DNA of 5,419 nucleotides from an uncultured Collinsella sp. (GCA_902482185.1 CABSZR010000107.1:1-5419), one strand, 5' to 3'; numbered from the stretch's first letter, positions 1 through 5,419 are shown. Notes: generated by a model from the sequence alone, not told the origin. Made by a program: numbers and translations.

Positions 1-657
1 ACGCATGTCACGGCGGCAGCCGGTGCCTTGCTTTCCGATGTCGCCGCGGCGGCAGCCGAGGCCGGCCTTACCGGCATGGAGCCCATCTCGGGCATCCCCG
101 GATCGGTCGGCGGCGCCTGCTACATGAACGCCGGTGCCTACGGCGTCTGCATGGCCGATGTGCTGGAGTCCGTGCGCGTCTACAAACCCGCTCGCCAGCT
201 CGACGACGGCACCCGCGGCAGCGGCAACATCATCGAGTTCGATGTCGACGAGCTCAACCTGGGCTATCGCAAGAGCCGCATCGCCGACGACGGCTTTATC
301 GTTCTTTCTGCCACCTTCAACCTCGCACCGGGCAACGCCGCGATGATCAAGGCCGACATGAACGACTACCGCCAGCGCCGCGAGGACAAGCAGCCGCTCG
401 ACATGCCGAGTGCCGGCTCCACTTTCAAGCGCCCCGAGGGTTACTTTGCCGGCAAGCTCATCATGGATGCCGGACTGCGCGGCCATGCTGTCGGCGGCGC
501 GCAGGTAAGCGAAAAGCACTGCGGCTTTATCGTCAACGCCGATCACGCCACCGCCGCCGACGTCGACGAACTCATCCGCCACATCCAGGCAACCGTCAAA
601 GACCAATTCAACGTAGACCTAGAACCCGAAGTCCACCGAGTAGGCGAATTCTTATAA
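1..657 (+). CDS. murB: UDP-N-acetylenolpyruvoylglucosamine reductase (MurB), 5' truncated by window edge
   Basis: MurB is the cytoplasmic FAD enzyme that uses NADPH to reduce UDP-GlcNAc-enolpyruvate to UDP-N-acetylmuramate, the second committed step of peptidoglycan precursor synthesis. The frame is open from base 1, and 218 residues are visible of a family usually near 300, so the start and part of the FAD domain lie upstream. Seen: the FAD-binding signature GIPGSVGGACYMNAGAYG begins at visible residue 31. A GYRKSRI segment follows, then GSTFKRPEG, whose Ser (visible residue 140) matches the family's catalytic proton-donor serine. The C terminus has CGFIVN and LEPEV, the latter carrying the conserved catalytic glutamate (visible residue 208 or 210, most likely 210). 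The stop is TAA at 655-657. All key residues in view are intact, so this looks like a normal housekeeping gene. A terminator hairpin follows at once, so it ends its transcription unit. Identification is near certain. Confidence 0.97.
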   Translation, partial: THVTAAAGALLSDVAAAAAEAGLTGMEPISGIPGSVGGACYMNAGAYGVCMADVLESVRVYKPARQLDDGTRGSGNIIEFDVDELNLGYRKSRIADDGFIVLSATFNLAPGNAAMIKADMNDYRQRREDKQPLDMPSAGSTFKRPEGYFAGKLIMDAGLRGHAVGGAQVSEKHCGFIVNADHATAADVDELIRHIQATVKDQFNVDLEPEVHRVGEFL

Positions 658-690
658 AAAAGAAGGCCCCGAAAGGGGCCTTCACTTTCT
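656..690. terminator. Intrinsic terminator after murB, possibly bidirectional
   Basis: A perfect 9-bp stem (GAAGGCCCC at 662-670, GGGGCCTTC at 675-683) closes a GAAA tetraloop. Downstream on the plus strand the tail is only moderately T-rich (ACTTTCTTTA). On the minus strand the hairpin is followed by six uninterrupted T (complement of A656-A661), a better terminator tail. It begins within the murB stop codon, so it certainly can serve murB. The better minus-strand tail suggests it also ends a transcript arriving from the right. Confidence 0.9.
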
Positions 691-912
691 TTAATTCAGA
701 TAAACCAGTCGGGTGTGTCGCGCCCCGAACCCGAGAGGGCCGGGACAGTCCGAGAGGCATAAGGTTGATCGCGAGTTCCGCACGAGCCGGAGAGCACTTA
801 ATGTGCTCTCCGTGCGAGCAGGACTGTAGAGCAGGAAACCTTGTATACGCCCGCCCGCTCCCGAGGGACATCTCTCATGCAAAAACTGTCGCTGGGTAAA
901 GTCCGAGGTCAG
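656..912 (-). ncRNA. Candidate structured small RNA on the minus strand, family not recognised
   Basis: No convincing protein frame lies here, but inverted repeats are dense. A 9-bp perfect stem pairs 789-797 with 803-811 around a 5-base loop, and is extended by 779-783 with 812-816 across a one-sided 5-base bulge. Two further helices are 745-751 with 821-827 (7 bp) and 761-766 with 837-842 (6 bp). These last two cross each other, so they are alternatives or a pseudoknot. A promoter-like pair on the minus strand (919-947) and a T6 terminator (656-683) would bound a transcript of about 255 bases. I found no tmRNA, RNase P, SRP RNA or T-box core motif. A 6S-like regulatory RNA is conceivable from the rod-like central hairpin, but I cannot show it. 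The inverted repeats could equally fold in a plus-strand transcript or be non-transcribed. Confidence 0.35.
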
Positions 913-918
913 TGGCGT

Positions 919-947
919 TTTATACCGAGAAATCCAAAAAAGTTGAA
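919..947 (-). promoter_or_regulatory. Possible minus-strand promoter for the candidate RNA
   Basis: Read on the minus strand, a TATAAA -10 element (complement of 919-924) lies 17 bases downstream of TTCAAC (complement of 942-947), a weak -35 match. A start about seven bases further on would fall near 912. The -10 is good and the -35 is poor, so this is tentative. Confidence 0.3.
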
Positions 948-966
948 AATTCATTACAAATTTGCG

Positions 967-995
967 TTGACTTTAGGTAACTAAAGTTTCATACT
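967..995 (+). promoter_or_regulatory. Sigma-70-type promoter of the cstA leader
   Basis: TTGACT (967-972, five of six consensus bases) is separated by exactly 17 bases from CATACT (990-995, four of six). The expected start of transcription is near 1002-1003, giving a leader of about 200 bases up to the terminator at 1163-1201 and about 235 bases to the cstA start codon. No comparable promoter fits between that terminator and cstA (only 35 bases), so cstA is probably expressed by read-through from here. Confidence 0.6.
970..987. promoter_or_regulatory. Palindromic operator-like site inside the cstA promoter
   Basis: ACTTTAG-GTAA-CTAAAGT is a perfect inverted repeat with 7-bp arms. It overlaps the end of the -35 element and fills most of the -35/-10 spacer, where a bound dimer would block RNA polymerase. 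The core TTAGGTAACTAA matches the E. coli TrpR operator core at 9 of 12 positions. That resemblance is weak evidence, and the regulator is unknown. Confidence 0.45.
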
Positions 996-1066
996 CCTTT
1001 TCAACCACTGGGGGATGTGAACACGCACGGATCGTTCGCATCATGATTGAAGAGGATTTCTTAGAC

Positions 1067-1111
1067 ATGTTCACGCATCAGCTAAACATTATCAGCGTAG
1101 TAATTATCTGA
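1067..1111 (+). CDS. Ile/Val-rich leader peptide upstream of cstA
   Basis: A 14-codon frame encodes MFTHQLNIISVVII and ends in TGA at 1109-1111. Six of the last seven residues are Ile or Val (codons ATT, ATC, GTA), the composition expected of a leader peptide that senses branched-chain aminoacyl-tRNA. It also uses CTA and GTA, codons that look scarce in neighbouring cstA. A purine-rich ribosome site, GAAGAGGA (1049-1056), lies 10 bases upstream, slightly long. An in-frame ATG at 1043 would give a 22-residue version with the same C terminus but has no good ribosome site, so 1067 is preferred. Its first codons form the left arm of a stem and its stop lies in the right arm. Its likely role is regulation in cis rather than making a functional peptide. 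Confidence 0.65.
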   Translation: MFTHQLNIISVVII

Positions 1112-1162
1112 TGCGGGTTAGCACATACAGCTAGCCCGTACGATAACGGGCGGCTGATGAAG

Positions 1163-1201
1163 ATGAGGGCCGTCGAGCGCAACCGACGGCCCTCATTTTT
1201 T
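1163..1201 (+). terminator. Strong intrinsic terminator between leader peptide and cstA
   Basis: A perfect 13-bp stem (1163-1175 with 1184-1196) around an 8-base loop is followed by six T (1196-1201). It ends only 36 bases before the cstA ATG, with no full gene between it and the promoter at 967-995. It therefore reads as a conditional terminator controlling cstA rather than the end of an upstream gene. Confidence 0.9.
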
Positions 1202-1221
1202 ATGTCTGGGAAGTTCTTTTT

Positions 1222-1229
1222 AGAGGAGG
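1222..1229 (+). promoter_or_regulatory. Ribosome binding site of cstA
   Basis: AGAGGAGG is a near-ideal Shine-Dalgarno sequence 7 bases before the ATG at 1237. Another ATG at 1232 is followed immediately by TAA, so it is not the start. The site lies outside the terminator stem, so control appears to act on transcription rather than on ribosome access. Confidence 0.85.
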
Positions 1230-1236
1230 AAATGTA

Positions 1237-3126
1237 ATGAACGGAGTTTTGCTCATGGTTGTGGCCGCGGCGGTGCTCGCCTGCGGCTATCTGGGCTACG
1301 GCCGCTGGCTGGCCAACAAGTGGGGCGTTGACAAAGAGGCCCTCACGCCGGCCAAGCGCATGAAGGACGGCAACAGCTTCTCGCCCGTCTCCGCCTTCAC
1401 CGCGTTCTCGCACCAGTTCAGCTCGATCTGCGGTGCTGGCCCTGTTACGGGTACGATCGTCGCCATGGCCTTTGGCTGGCTGCCCGTCGTGCTCTGGGTC
1501 CTCGTCGGCGGCATCTTCTTTGGCGCCGTCCACGACTTTGGTGCCCTGTACGCTTCGATGAAGAACAACGGCAAGTCGCTCGCTCAGCTCATCGAGAAGT
1601 ACATCGGCAAGACCGGCCGTCGCCTGTTCCTGCTGTTCTGCTGGCTGTTCTGCATCATCGTCATCGCCGCTTTCACCGACATGGTCTGCAAGACGTTCAT
1701 GTTCACCCCGGCCGTTGACGCTTCTGGTGCTGCTACCGGTGCCATCGACTTCACCAAGTCCTATGCCGCCGGCTGCGCTGGTACCATCTCCATCCTGTTC
1801 ACCTTCGTCGCTATCGCCTTTGGTTGGGCCCAGAAGAAGTTCAACCTCACCGGCGCTGCCGAGTTCGTCACCGGCGTGGTCCTCATGGTTCTCATGTTCG
1901 CCGTCGGTATGCAGTTCCCGGTCTACCTGGATAAGTTCCAGTGGTTCGCCGTCGTCATGGTCTACCTGGTCTTCGCTGGCGCTATGCCCATCCAGATGCT
2001 CAAGACTCCGCGTGACTACCTCACTTCCATCATGATGATCGTCATGATCGTCTGCGCTGTCCTCGGTATCGTCGTCCTGGGCGCTAACGGCCAGGCCACC
2101 ATCACCGCTCCGGTCTTCACCGGCTTCTCCGGTGCCTCCGGCATGATGTTCCCGGTCCTGTTCGTTTCCGTCGCTTGCGGTGCTCTCTCCGGTTTCCACA
2201 GCCTCGTTTCTTCTGGTACCTCCTCCAAGCAGGTCGAGAAGGAGCAGGACGCCGTCAAGGTCGGTTACGGCGCCATGATCGTCGAGTCCTTCGTCGGCAT
2301 CCTTGCCATCATCGTCGCCGGCATCATGTTCTCCGACATGAACACCGCCGGTACCGGCGCCCTTAACGCCGGCGTCGCTTCCACCCCGTTCCAGATCTTT
2401 GCCGCTGGCATCTCCCGCGGTATGCAGGCCTTCGGTGTTGACGGCACGCTCGCAACCGTCTTCATGACCATGAACGTCTCCGCTCTGGCCCTGACCTCGC
2501 TCGACGCCGTCGCCCGCATCGCCCGCACTTCGTTTTCTGAGTTCTTTGCCCAGACCAACGACGCCCTGGCCATCGAGTCCAAGGCCGGCTACATGAAGGT
2601 CCTCGGCAACCCCTGGTTCGCCACGGTTGTCACCCTGCTTCCTGGTCTCGCCCTCGCTTTTGGTGGCTATGCCAACATCTGGCCGCTCTTTGGTGCTTCC
2701 AACCAGCTGCTCGGCGGTATGACAATGATCACCCTCGCCGTGTTCTGCAAGTGCACCGGCCGCAAGGGTTGGATGCTCTACGTGCCCGTCGTCTTCCTGC
2801 TCTGCTGCACCTTCACCTCGCTGGTCCAGAGCGCCATGGGCTGCATGACCGCCGTCCAGGCCTACGGCTTCTTCGGTACCATCCCGGCTACCGCCACCAC
2901 GGCTGCCGTCTCCGTCGCCGCCACCAAGGGCCTGCAGCTCGTCTTTGCCGTCCTGCTGATGGTCCTGGGCCTCATCGTTGCCGTCAACTGCCTCAAGGAG
3001 TTCTTCGGCAAGGAGGCCGGCTCCATGCCCGACGAGGAGCCCGAGTGGTCCGAGATGGGCAAAGTCGAGTATGGCCGCGCCGCTGCCGCCGAGGCTCCCG
3101 CCGACGCCGAGGCTGCCAAGGCGTAA
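1237..3126 (+). CDS. cstA: CstA-family carbon starvation protein (peptide/pyruvate carrier)
   Basis: This is a 629-residue polytopic inner-membrane protein of the CstA/BtsT family, whose known members import peptides or pyruvate, with the driving ion probably H+. Seen: an N-terminal membrane segment (about residues 3-22), then the family hallmark region DGNSFSP...HQFSSICGAGPVTGTIVA (residues 44-75) with GWLPVVLWVLVGG and VHDF (98-101). Many hydrophobic helices follow. Conserved stretches include HSLVSSGTSSKQ (321-332), SLDAVARIAR (421-430) and NIWPLFGASNQLL (480-492), the last lying in the CstA C-terminal domain. The soluble tail after about residue 600 is short, Glu/Ala-rich and probably disordered. 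It is shorter than E. coli CstA (about 700 residues) but looks complete. Codon use is strongly biased to C-ending codons, suggesting high expression. It is a single-gene unit with its own leader and terminator. The Ile/Val attenuator in front argues for a link to amino acid or peptide supply. The substrate cannot be read from sequence. Confidence 0.95.
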   Translation: MNGVLLMVVAAAVLACGYLGYGRWLANKWGVDKEALTPAKRMKDGNSFSPVSAFTAFSHQFSSICGAGPVTGTIVAMAFGWLPVVLWVLVGGIFFGAVHDFGALYASMKNNGKSLAQLIEKYIGKTGRRLFLLFCWLFCIIVIAAFTDMVCKTFMFTPAVDASGAATGAIDFTKSYAAGCAGTISILFTFVAIAFGWAQKKFNLTGAAEFVTGVVLMVLMFAVGMQFPVYLDKFQWFAVVMVYLVFAGAMPIQMLKTPRDYLTSIMMIVMIVCAVLGIVVLGANGQATITAPVFTGFSGASGMMFPVLFVSVACGALSGFHSLVSSGTSSKQVEKEQDAVKVGYGAMIVESFVGILAIIVAGIMFSDMNTAGTGALNAGVASTPFQIFAAGISRGMQAFGVDGTLATVFMTMNVSALALTSLDAVARIARTSFSEFFAQTNDALAIESKAGYMKVLGNPWFATVVTLLPGLALAFGGYANIWPLFGASNQLLGGMTMITLAVFCKCTGRKGWMLYVPVVFLLCCTFTSLVQSAMGCMTAVQAYGFFGTIPATATTAAVSVAATKGLQLVFAVLLMVLGLIVAVNCLKEFFGKEAGSMPDEEPEWSEMGKVEYGRAAAAEAPADAEAAKA

Positions 3127-3135
3127 TCGACCTGA

Positions 3136-3164
3136 CGAGTTGAACGTCACATCTATACAACTCG
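3136..3164 (+). other. Hairpin in the cstA 3' untranslated region
   Basis: CGAGTTG (3136-3142) pairs perfectly with CAACTCG (3158-3164) across a 15-base loop. It starts 9 bases after the cstA stop and ends 2 bases before the terminator stem, without overlapping it. It may stack on the terminator or protect the 3' end of the mRNA. No T-run follows it, so it is not a terminator itself. Confidence 0.5.
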
Positions 3165-3166
3165 AT

Positions 3167-3204
3167 AAGACCGGGTCCGCGGCTGCGCGGGCTCGGTCTT
3201 TTTT
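3167..3204 (+). terminator. Intrinsic terminator of cstA
   Basis: A 14-bp stem (3167-3180 with 3187-3200, two G-T wobbles) closes a 6-base loop and runs into six T (3199-3204). The A-poor left flank makes it mainly a plus-strand terminator. It separates cstA from the next gene, which therefore needs its own promoter. Confidence 0.92.
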
Positions 3205-3272
3205 CATGCAAAAGCGGGCGATGCCCGAGTGTTCTCGCAGATGTTTTGCGTGGATAAGGGCGCGCGTTGTAC

Positions 3273-3298
3273 CATATAGACGTATATGTGTACATATG
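3273..3298. promoter_or_regulatory. 10-bp-phased operator-like half-sites before the JetD-like gene
   Basis: Three related hexamers, CATATA, TATATG and CATATG, start at 3273, 3283 and 3293, exactly 10 bases apart. They form two overlapping inverted repeats: CATATA-GACG-TATATG (3273-3288) and ATATGT-GT-ACATAT (3284-3297), with centres one helical turn apart. They lie just upstream of the ribosome site of the next gene. This looks like a binding site for a dimeric or cooperative regulator, but AT-rich -10 elements can also create such patterns. No clean -35/-10 pair is evident. The nearest is TTGTAC (3267-3272) with TACATA (3291-3296) at 18 bases, which is weak. Confidence 0.4.
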
Positions 3299-3305
3299 AA
3301 AGGGG
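3298..3305 (+). promoter_or_regulatory. Ribosome binding site deciding the GTG start at 3310
   Basis: GAAAGGGG lies 4 bases before GTG at 3310 and supports that start. An in-frame ATG at 3286 would add eight residues but has no Shine-Dalgarno sequence. The ATG at 3296 is in a different frame. Confidence 0.6.
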
Positions 3306-3309
3306 CCCC

Positions 3310-5419
3310 GTGGCCAAGACGGTATATTCCGATAACCAAAATAATGTCGATGCCCTGGCTGAGCGTCTGAGCAGCCAGACATCGCTTTCTGCTGAGCGTG
3401 CCAAGCTGGTTGCCTACGACCTGCTCTGCCGTAAGGCACTCAAGATCAAGTCGAGCGCGCTGGCACAGATTTTTCGCTCCGTCGATAAGGAATGTGACAC
3501 CAAGGCGATGCGCGATGAGCTTATCGCGGCAAATATCGTGACCAAGATCGAGGGTAGCGGCATTAACGGGCGCCCGGCGTTCTATACCATCAATGCCGAG
3601 ATCCGCGATGCCCAGGAGCAGCCTGCCGAGTCCGTCGAGGATTTTGTCGTCGAGGATTCCGCTGACGTGCCTGCTGTGGAAGAAGCTGCTCCGCGTGAGC
3701 ATGTCGATACCGATGAGTTGCTCGATGAGAACGTCGTGCGTGCCTTTACGGCCAAGGCAGGACGCGGCGGTTTTGGCGGGGGCGGCAAGCGCGATGCACA
3801 GCGCCGCGCCCAGCAGGAGCGCTTCCGTCGCGCCGTTGCTCGAAAGGGCGAGACGGATGCCGAGGCTGTTGAGACCGAGGTTGCTGCCGAGTCGCAGAAG
3901 CCCGCGAAGGAGCAAAAGCCTGTGGAGGCCCAAGAGCCCAAGCGTCGCCGCGGTGCTCACTTTAAGGCTGCAGCGCAGGATGCCGCGCGTGAGGTTGAAG
4001 AGTCTTCTGAGGTTGCAGACGATGTTGAGGAGTCTGCCAAGAAGGCTCCGGGTTCGTGTCGTCCCGGCCGCGGTTTTGCGGGACGTGCGTATCCCGTAAA
4101 GCGTCAGGAGAAGGGCGAGTCGGTTTCGACCACCCAGGACGAGAAGGCCGTTGAGCCGGTGGCTCGCGAGCAAAAGCCTGTTGAGCCGCAGCTTGAGGTT
4201 GATGCCGAGGCCAAGGGCCAGCAGCCTACTGATGAGCAGACGGAGCAGAGCGCGTCGAGCAAGCCTCGCCGCCGTCGCCATCGTGGAGGCCGCAGTTCCC
4301 ATGCCGAGACTGCAACCGAGAAGACCACGCCGCAGAACGAGGATGCGAAGGCCGAGGTTTCTTCGGGGCAGCCTAAGCGCCAGTCAGCGAAGGAGAGCAA
4401 GTCCGATCGTCCGCAGAAGCAGGCGTCTATGCCGAAGCGCGAGCGCAATTCCCAAGGCGATTCTAAGCGCAAGTCTCAGAAGAAGCCGGAGTCTGCCGCA
4501 GTAGATACTGCTGCCCAGCAGCCCGAGTCGGCCGCCCACGGCGAGGTCTCGGCGTTTGCCCTTGCCCGCGTTTTAGGCAGGCAGCTGCTCAAGGTTGTCC
4601 CCACGCCTATGGCGCTCTCCAAGATCAAGGAGCAGCAGACACAGATCGTAAAGGTCGAGGGCAAGGACGGCAAAAAGGCTCCGCAGCGCACTCAGCACAA
4701 CGAGATGTCCAACCGCAAGATTGCCGAGGAAATCGCAATCATCCAGGCTTGGATCGAGCAGAACCGAGGTGCCGATACGCCGGTTGCCTCGCGCCGCCAG
4801 CGTGCCTACCAGATCTTTAACGACGAGAAGGCTTTTGACGGCAAGCACGGTGAGCGCCTGATCAGGCGTATGACCGAAAAGGGCATCAGCATGCAGGCGA
4901 TCAAGGTCGCCCCCAATCGCCCCGTGCACTTTACGGGCTTCTTTACGCTGGGCGCCGACAAGCCGTTCATTATGGTCGAGAACCTGGACACCTACGACGA
5001 GATCGTCAAGCTGCTGCGTGGCCGCAAGCACGCCAAGCTCTTTGGCATCAAGGTGGGCGGCGTGATTTTTGGCGGCGGCTGCAAAGCGAGCGTCTCGCAC
5101 GCACTGGATGATTATCTGGCCGAGATTGGCTATCGCTTTAACTACGTCTACTACGTGGGCGATATCGATCGCGAGGGCGCGCGCATCGTCGAGCAGGCTC
5201 GCAATGCCAATGTGGTTGAGATTCGCCTGCATGCCGGCATGTACCGCGCCATGCTCGCCGAGCATAAGCGTCGCGTGAAGGCCGGCGGAGAGTGCGAGCC
5301 CGCGGCTGCCAACCAGGGTGTGCCGCAGAACCTGGCAGCGACGATCAAGGATCTGCCCATGGTTACGCGCGTGCAGTTCCGCAACGTGCTGCGCGAGGGC
5401 GGACGCATTCCGCAGGAGA
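3310..5419 (+). CDS. JetD/DUF2220-like Toprim protein with winged-helix-like N terminus and long charged linker; 3' end beyond window
   Basis: From GTG at 3310 the frame stays open to the window edge (703 codons visible, no stop). Residues 33-95 look like a winged helix: helices followed by an IEGSGINGRPAFYTI wing. Residues about 96-410 are low-complexity and charged. They are acidic at first, then carry an RGG-like glycine cluster (about 151-158) and Arg clusters such as PRRRRHRGGR (319-328). From about 414 the sequence is ordered: FNDEKAFD (502-509), IMVEN with Glu557, then YYVGDIDREG with Asp618 and Asp620. The Glu plus DxD pattern is the metal-binding Toprim core, and the FNDEK, VEN and GDID order matches DUF2220, the C-terminal domain of JetD, the Wadjet/MksG DNA-cleaving subunit. 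The visible end, RIPQE, resembles the family's terminal motif, so little is probably missing. It sits alone here: no jetA, jetB or jetC upstream. A DNA-cleaving role is inferred from family only; the catalytic residues appear present. Confidence 0.8.
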   Translation, partial: MAKTVYSDNQNNVDALAERLSSQTSLSAERAKLVAYDLLCRKALKIKSSALAQIFRSVDKECDTKAMRDELIAANIVTKIEGSGINGRPAFYTINAEIRDAQEQPAESVEDFVVEDSADVPAVEEAAPREHVDTDELLDENVVRAFTAKAGRGGFGGGGKRDAQRRAQQERFRRAVARKGETDAEAVETEVAAESQKPAKEQKPVEAQEPKRRRGAHFKAAAQDAAREVEESSEVADDVEESAKKAPGSCRPGRGFAGRAYPVKRQEKGESVSTTQDEKAVEPVAREQKPVEPQLEVDAEAKGQQPTDEQTEQSASSKPRRRRHRGGRSSHAETATEKTTPQNEDAKAEVSSGQPKRQSAKESKSDRPQKQASMPKRERNSQGDSKRKSQKKPESAAVDTAAQQPESAAHGEVSAFALARVLGRQLLKVVPTPMALSKIKEQQTQIVKVEGKDGKKAPQRTQHNEMSNRKIAEEIAIIQAWIEQNRGADTPVASRRQRAYQIFNDEKAFDGKHGERLIRRMTEKGISMQAIKVAPNRPVHFTGFFTLGADKPFIMVENLDTYDEIVKLLRGRKHAKLFGIKVGGVIFGGGCKASVSHALDDYLAEIGYRFNYVYYVGDIDREGARIVEQARNANVVEIRLHAGMYRAMLAEHKRRVKAGGECEPAAANQGVPQNLAATIKDLPMVTRVQFRNVLREGGRIPQE

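Larger units (their letters stand above)
1002..1201 (+). promoter_or_regulatory. Transcription-attenuator leader of cstA, branched-chain amino acid type
   Basis: The leader has five successive, mutually exclusive pairings. A:B is 1074-1081 with 1108-1115 (8 bp, perfect). B:C is 1113-1122 with 1130-1139 (10 bp including two wobble pairs). C:D is 1134-1139 with 1146-1151, plus 1128-1131 with 1153-1156. D:E is 1149-1155 with 1168-1174 (7 bp, two wobble pairs). E:F is the terminator. A small frame ending IISVVII overlaps strand A and stops inside B. Stalling on its Ile/Val codons (1088-1108) should leave B free. Then B:C forms, D is released and pairs with E, and the terminator is opposed. A ribosome at the stop codon (1109-1111) should cover B, so C:D forms and E:F terminates. 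With no translation, A:B forms and termination also results. D:E is clearly weaker than E:F, so it could work only kinetically. The layout is seen; the mechanism is inferred by analogy with ilv-type attenuators. Confidence 0.7.

Noticed and set aside
890..915. Partial resemblance to the RNase P RNA core (AAAGTCCG) on the plus strand
   Set aside because: Only about eight bases match, and none of the other conserved RNase P RNA segments are present nearby.
608..954. Two overlapping 87-codon minus-strand frames in the murB-cstA gap
   Set aside because: They overlap the terminator or the inverted repeats, lack good ribosome sites and show no recognisable protein character. Structured RNA explains the region better.
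996..1020. CCACTGGGGGA considered as part of a cobalamin riboswitch
   Set aside because: The conserved B12-box and companion motifs are absent, and the leader is explained by a peptide attenuator.
3214..3228. Short hairpin CGGGC-GAT-GCCCG after the cstA terminator
   Set aside because: Only 5 bp with a 3-base loop and no T-run; common by chance in GC-rich DNA.
1078..4302. A minus-strand open frame of 1074 codons running antisense through cstA and into the JetD-like gene
   Set aside because: It spans two well-supported plus-strand genes, a terminator and intergenic sequence. Its translation is low-complexity (Leu/Arg-rich, then Gly/Asp/Glu/His-rich), as expected from reading biased GC-rich codons backwards. 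No domain or ribosome site supports it.
4573..5265. A 230-codon minus-strand frame opposite the Toprim domain
   Set aside because: It lies antisense to the conserved JetD-like domain, whose motifs are clearly on the plus strand. The Leu/Ala/Asp-rich translation is a codon-bias shadow.
1..5419. CRISPR arrays, insertion sequences, tRNA or rRNA genes
   Set aside because: No regularly spaced repeats, transposase-like frames with terminal repeats, or tRNA/rRNA signatures were seen.

Overview
The window is a GC-rich, chromosomal-looking bacterial segment. Its gene content (MurB, a CstA-family carrier), strong GC-ending codon bias, AGGAGG-type ribosome sites and short gaps with strong intrinsic terminators fit a Gram-positive actinobacterium. 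My best guess is class Coriobacteriia, near Collinsella. That assignment rests on familiarity with such sequences, not on a search.

Layout: (1) Positions 1-657 hold the C-terminal two thirds of murB (cell-wall precursor synthesis), ending in a perfect hairpin that could terminate transcription from either side. (2) Positions 684-950 have no gene on the plus strand. They contain several strong inverted repeats, and a promoter-like pair faces back toward the murB terminator, so a minus-strand structured RNA is possible. (3) Positions 967-1236 form the control region of cstA: a sigma-70-type promoter with a palindrome in its spacer, a tiny reading frame ending Ile-Ile-Ser-Val-Val-Ile-Ile-stop, a ladder of mutually exclusive RNA stems, and a strong terminator 36 bases before the cstA start codon. 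(4) Positions 1237-3126 hold cstA, a complete polytopic membrane carrier, followed by a terminator. (5) From 3310 to the right edge runs a long GTG-start gene. It has an N-terminal winged-helix-like segment, about 300 residues of charged low-complexity linker, and a C-terminal Toprim domain of the JetD/DUF2220 type. It is cut off by the window end, probably close to its natural C terminus.

The most interesting element is the cstA leader. Its parts have the order and logic of a ribosome-mediated branched-chain amino acid attenuator. Stalling on the Ile/Val codons should free the strand that disrupts the terminator, while finishing the peptide should allow termination. This would couple a CstA-type peptide or pyruvate carrier to isoleucine/valine supply. 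The second is the JetD-like gene, which stands alone on its upstream side with no jetA/B/C genes in view. It carries an unusual basic, RGG-like linker and lies behind half-sites spaced exactly 10 bases apart.

The genes look like independent transcription units (each is preceded by a terminator) rather than one operon.
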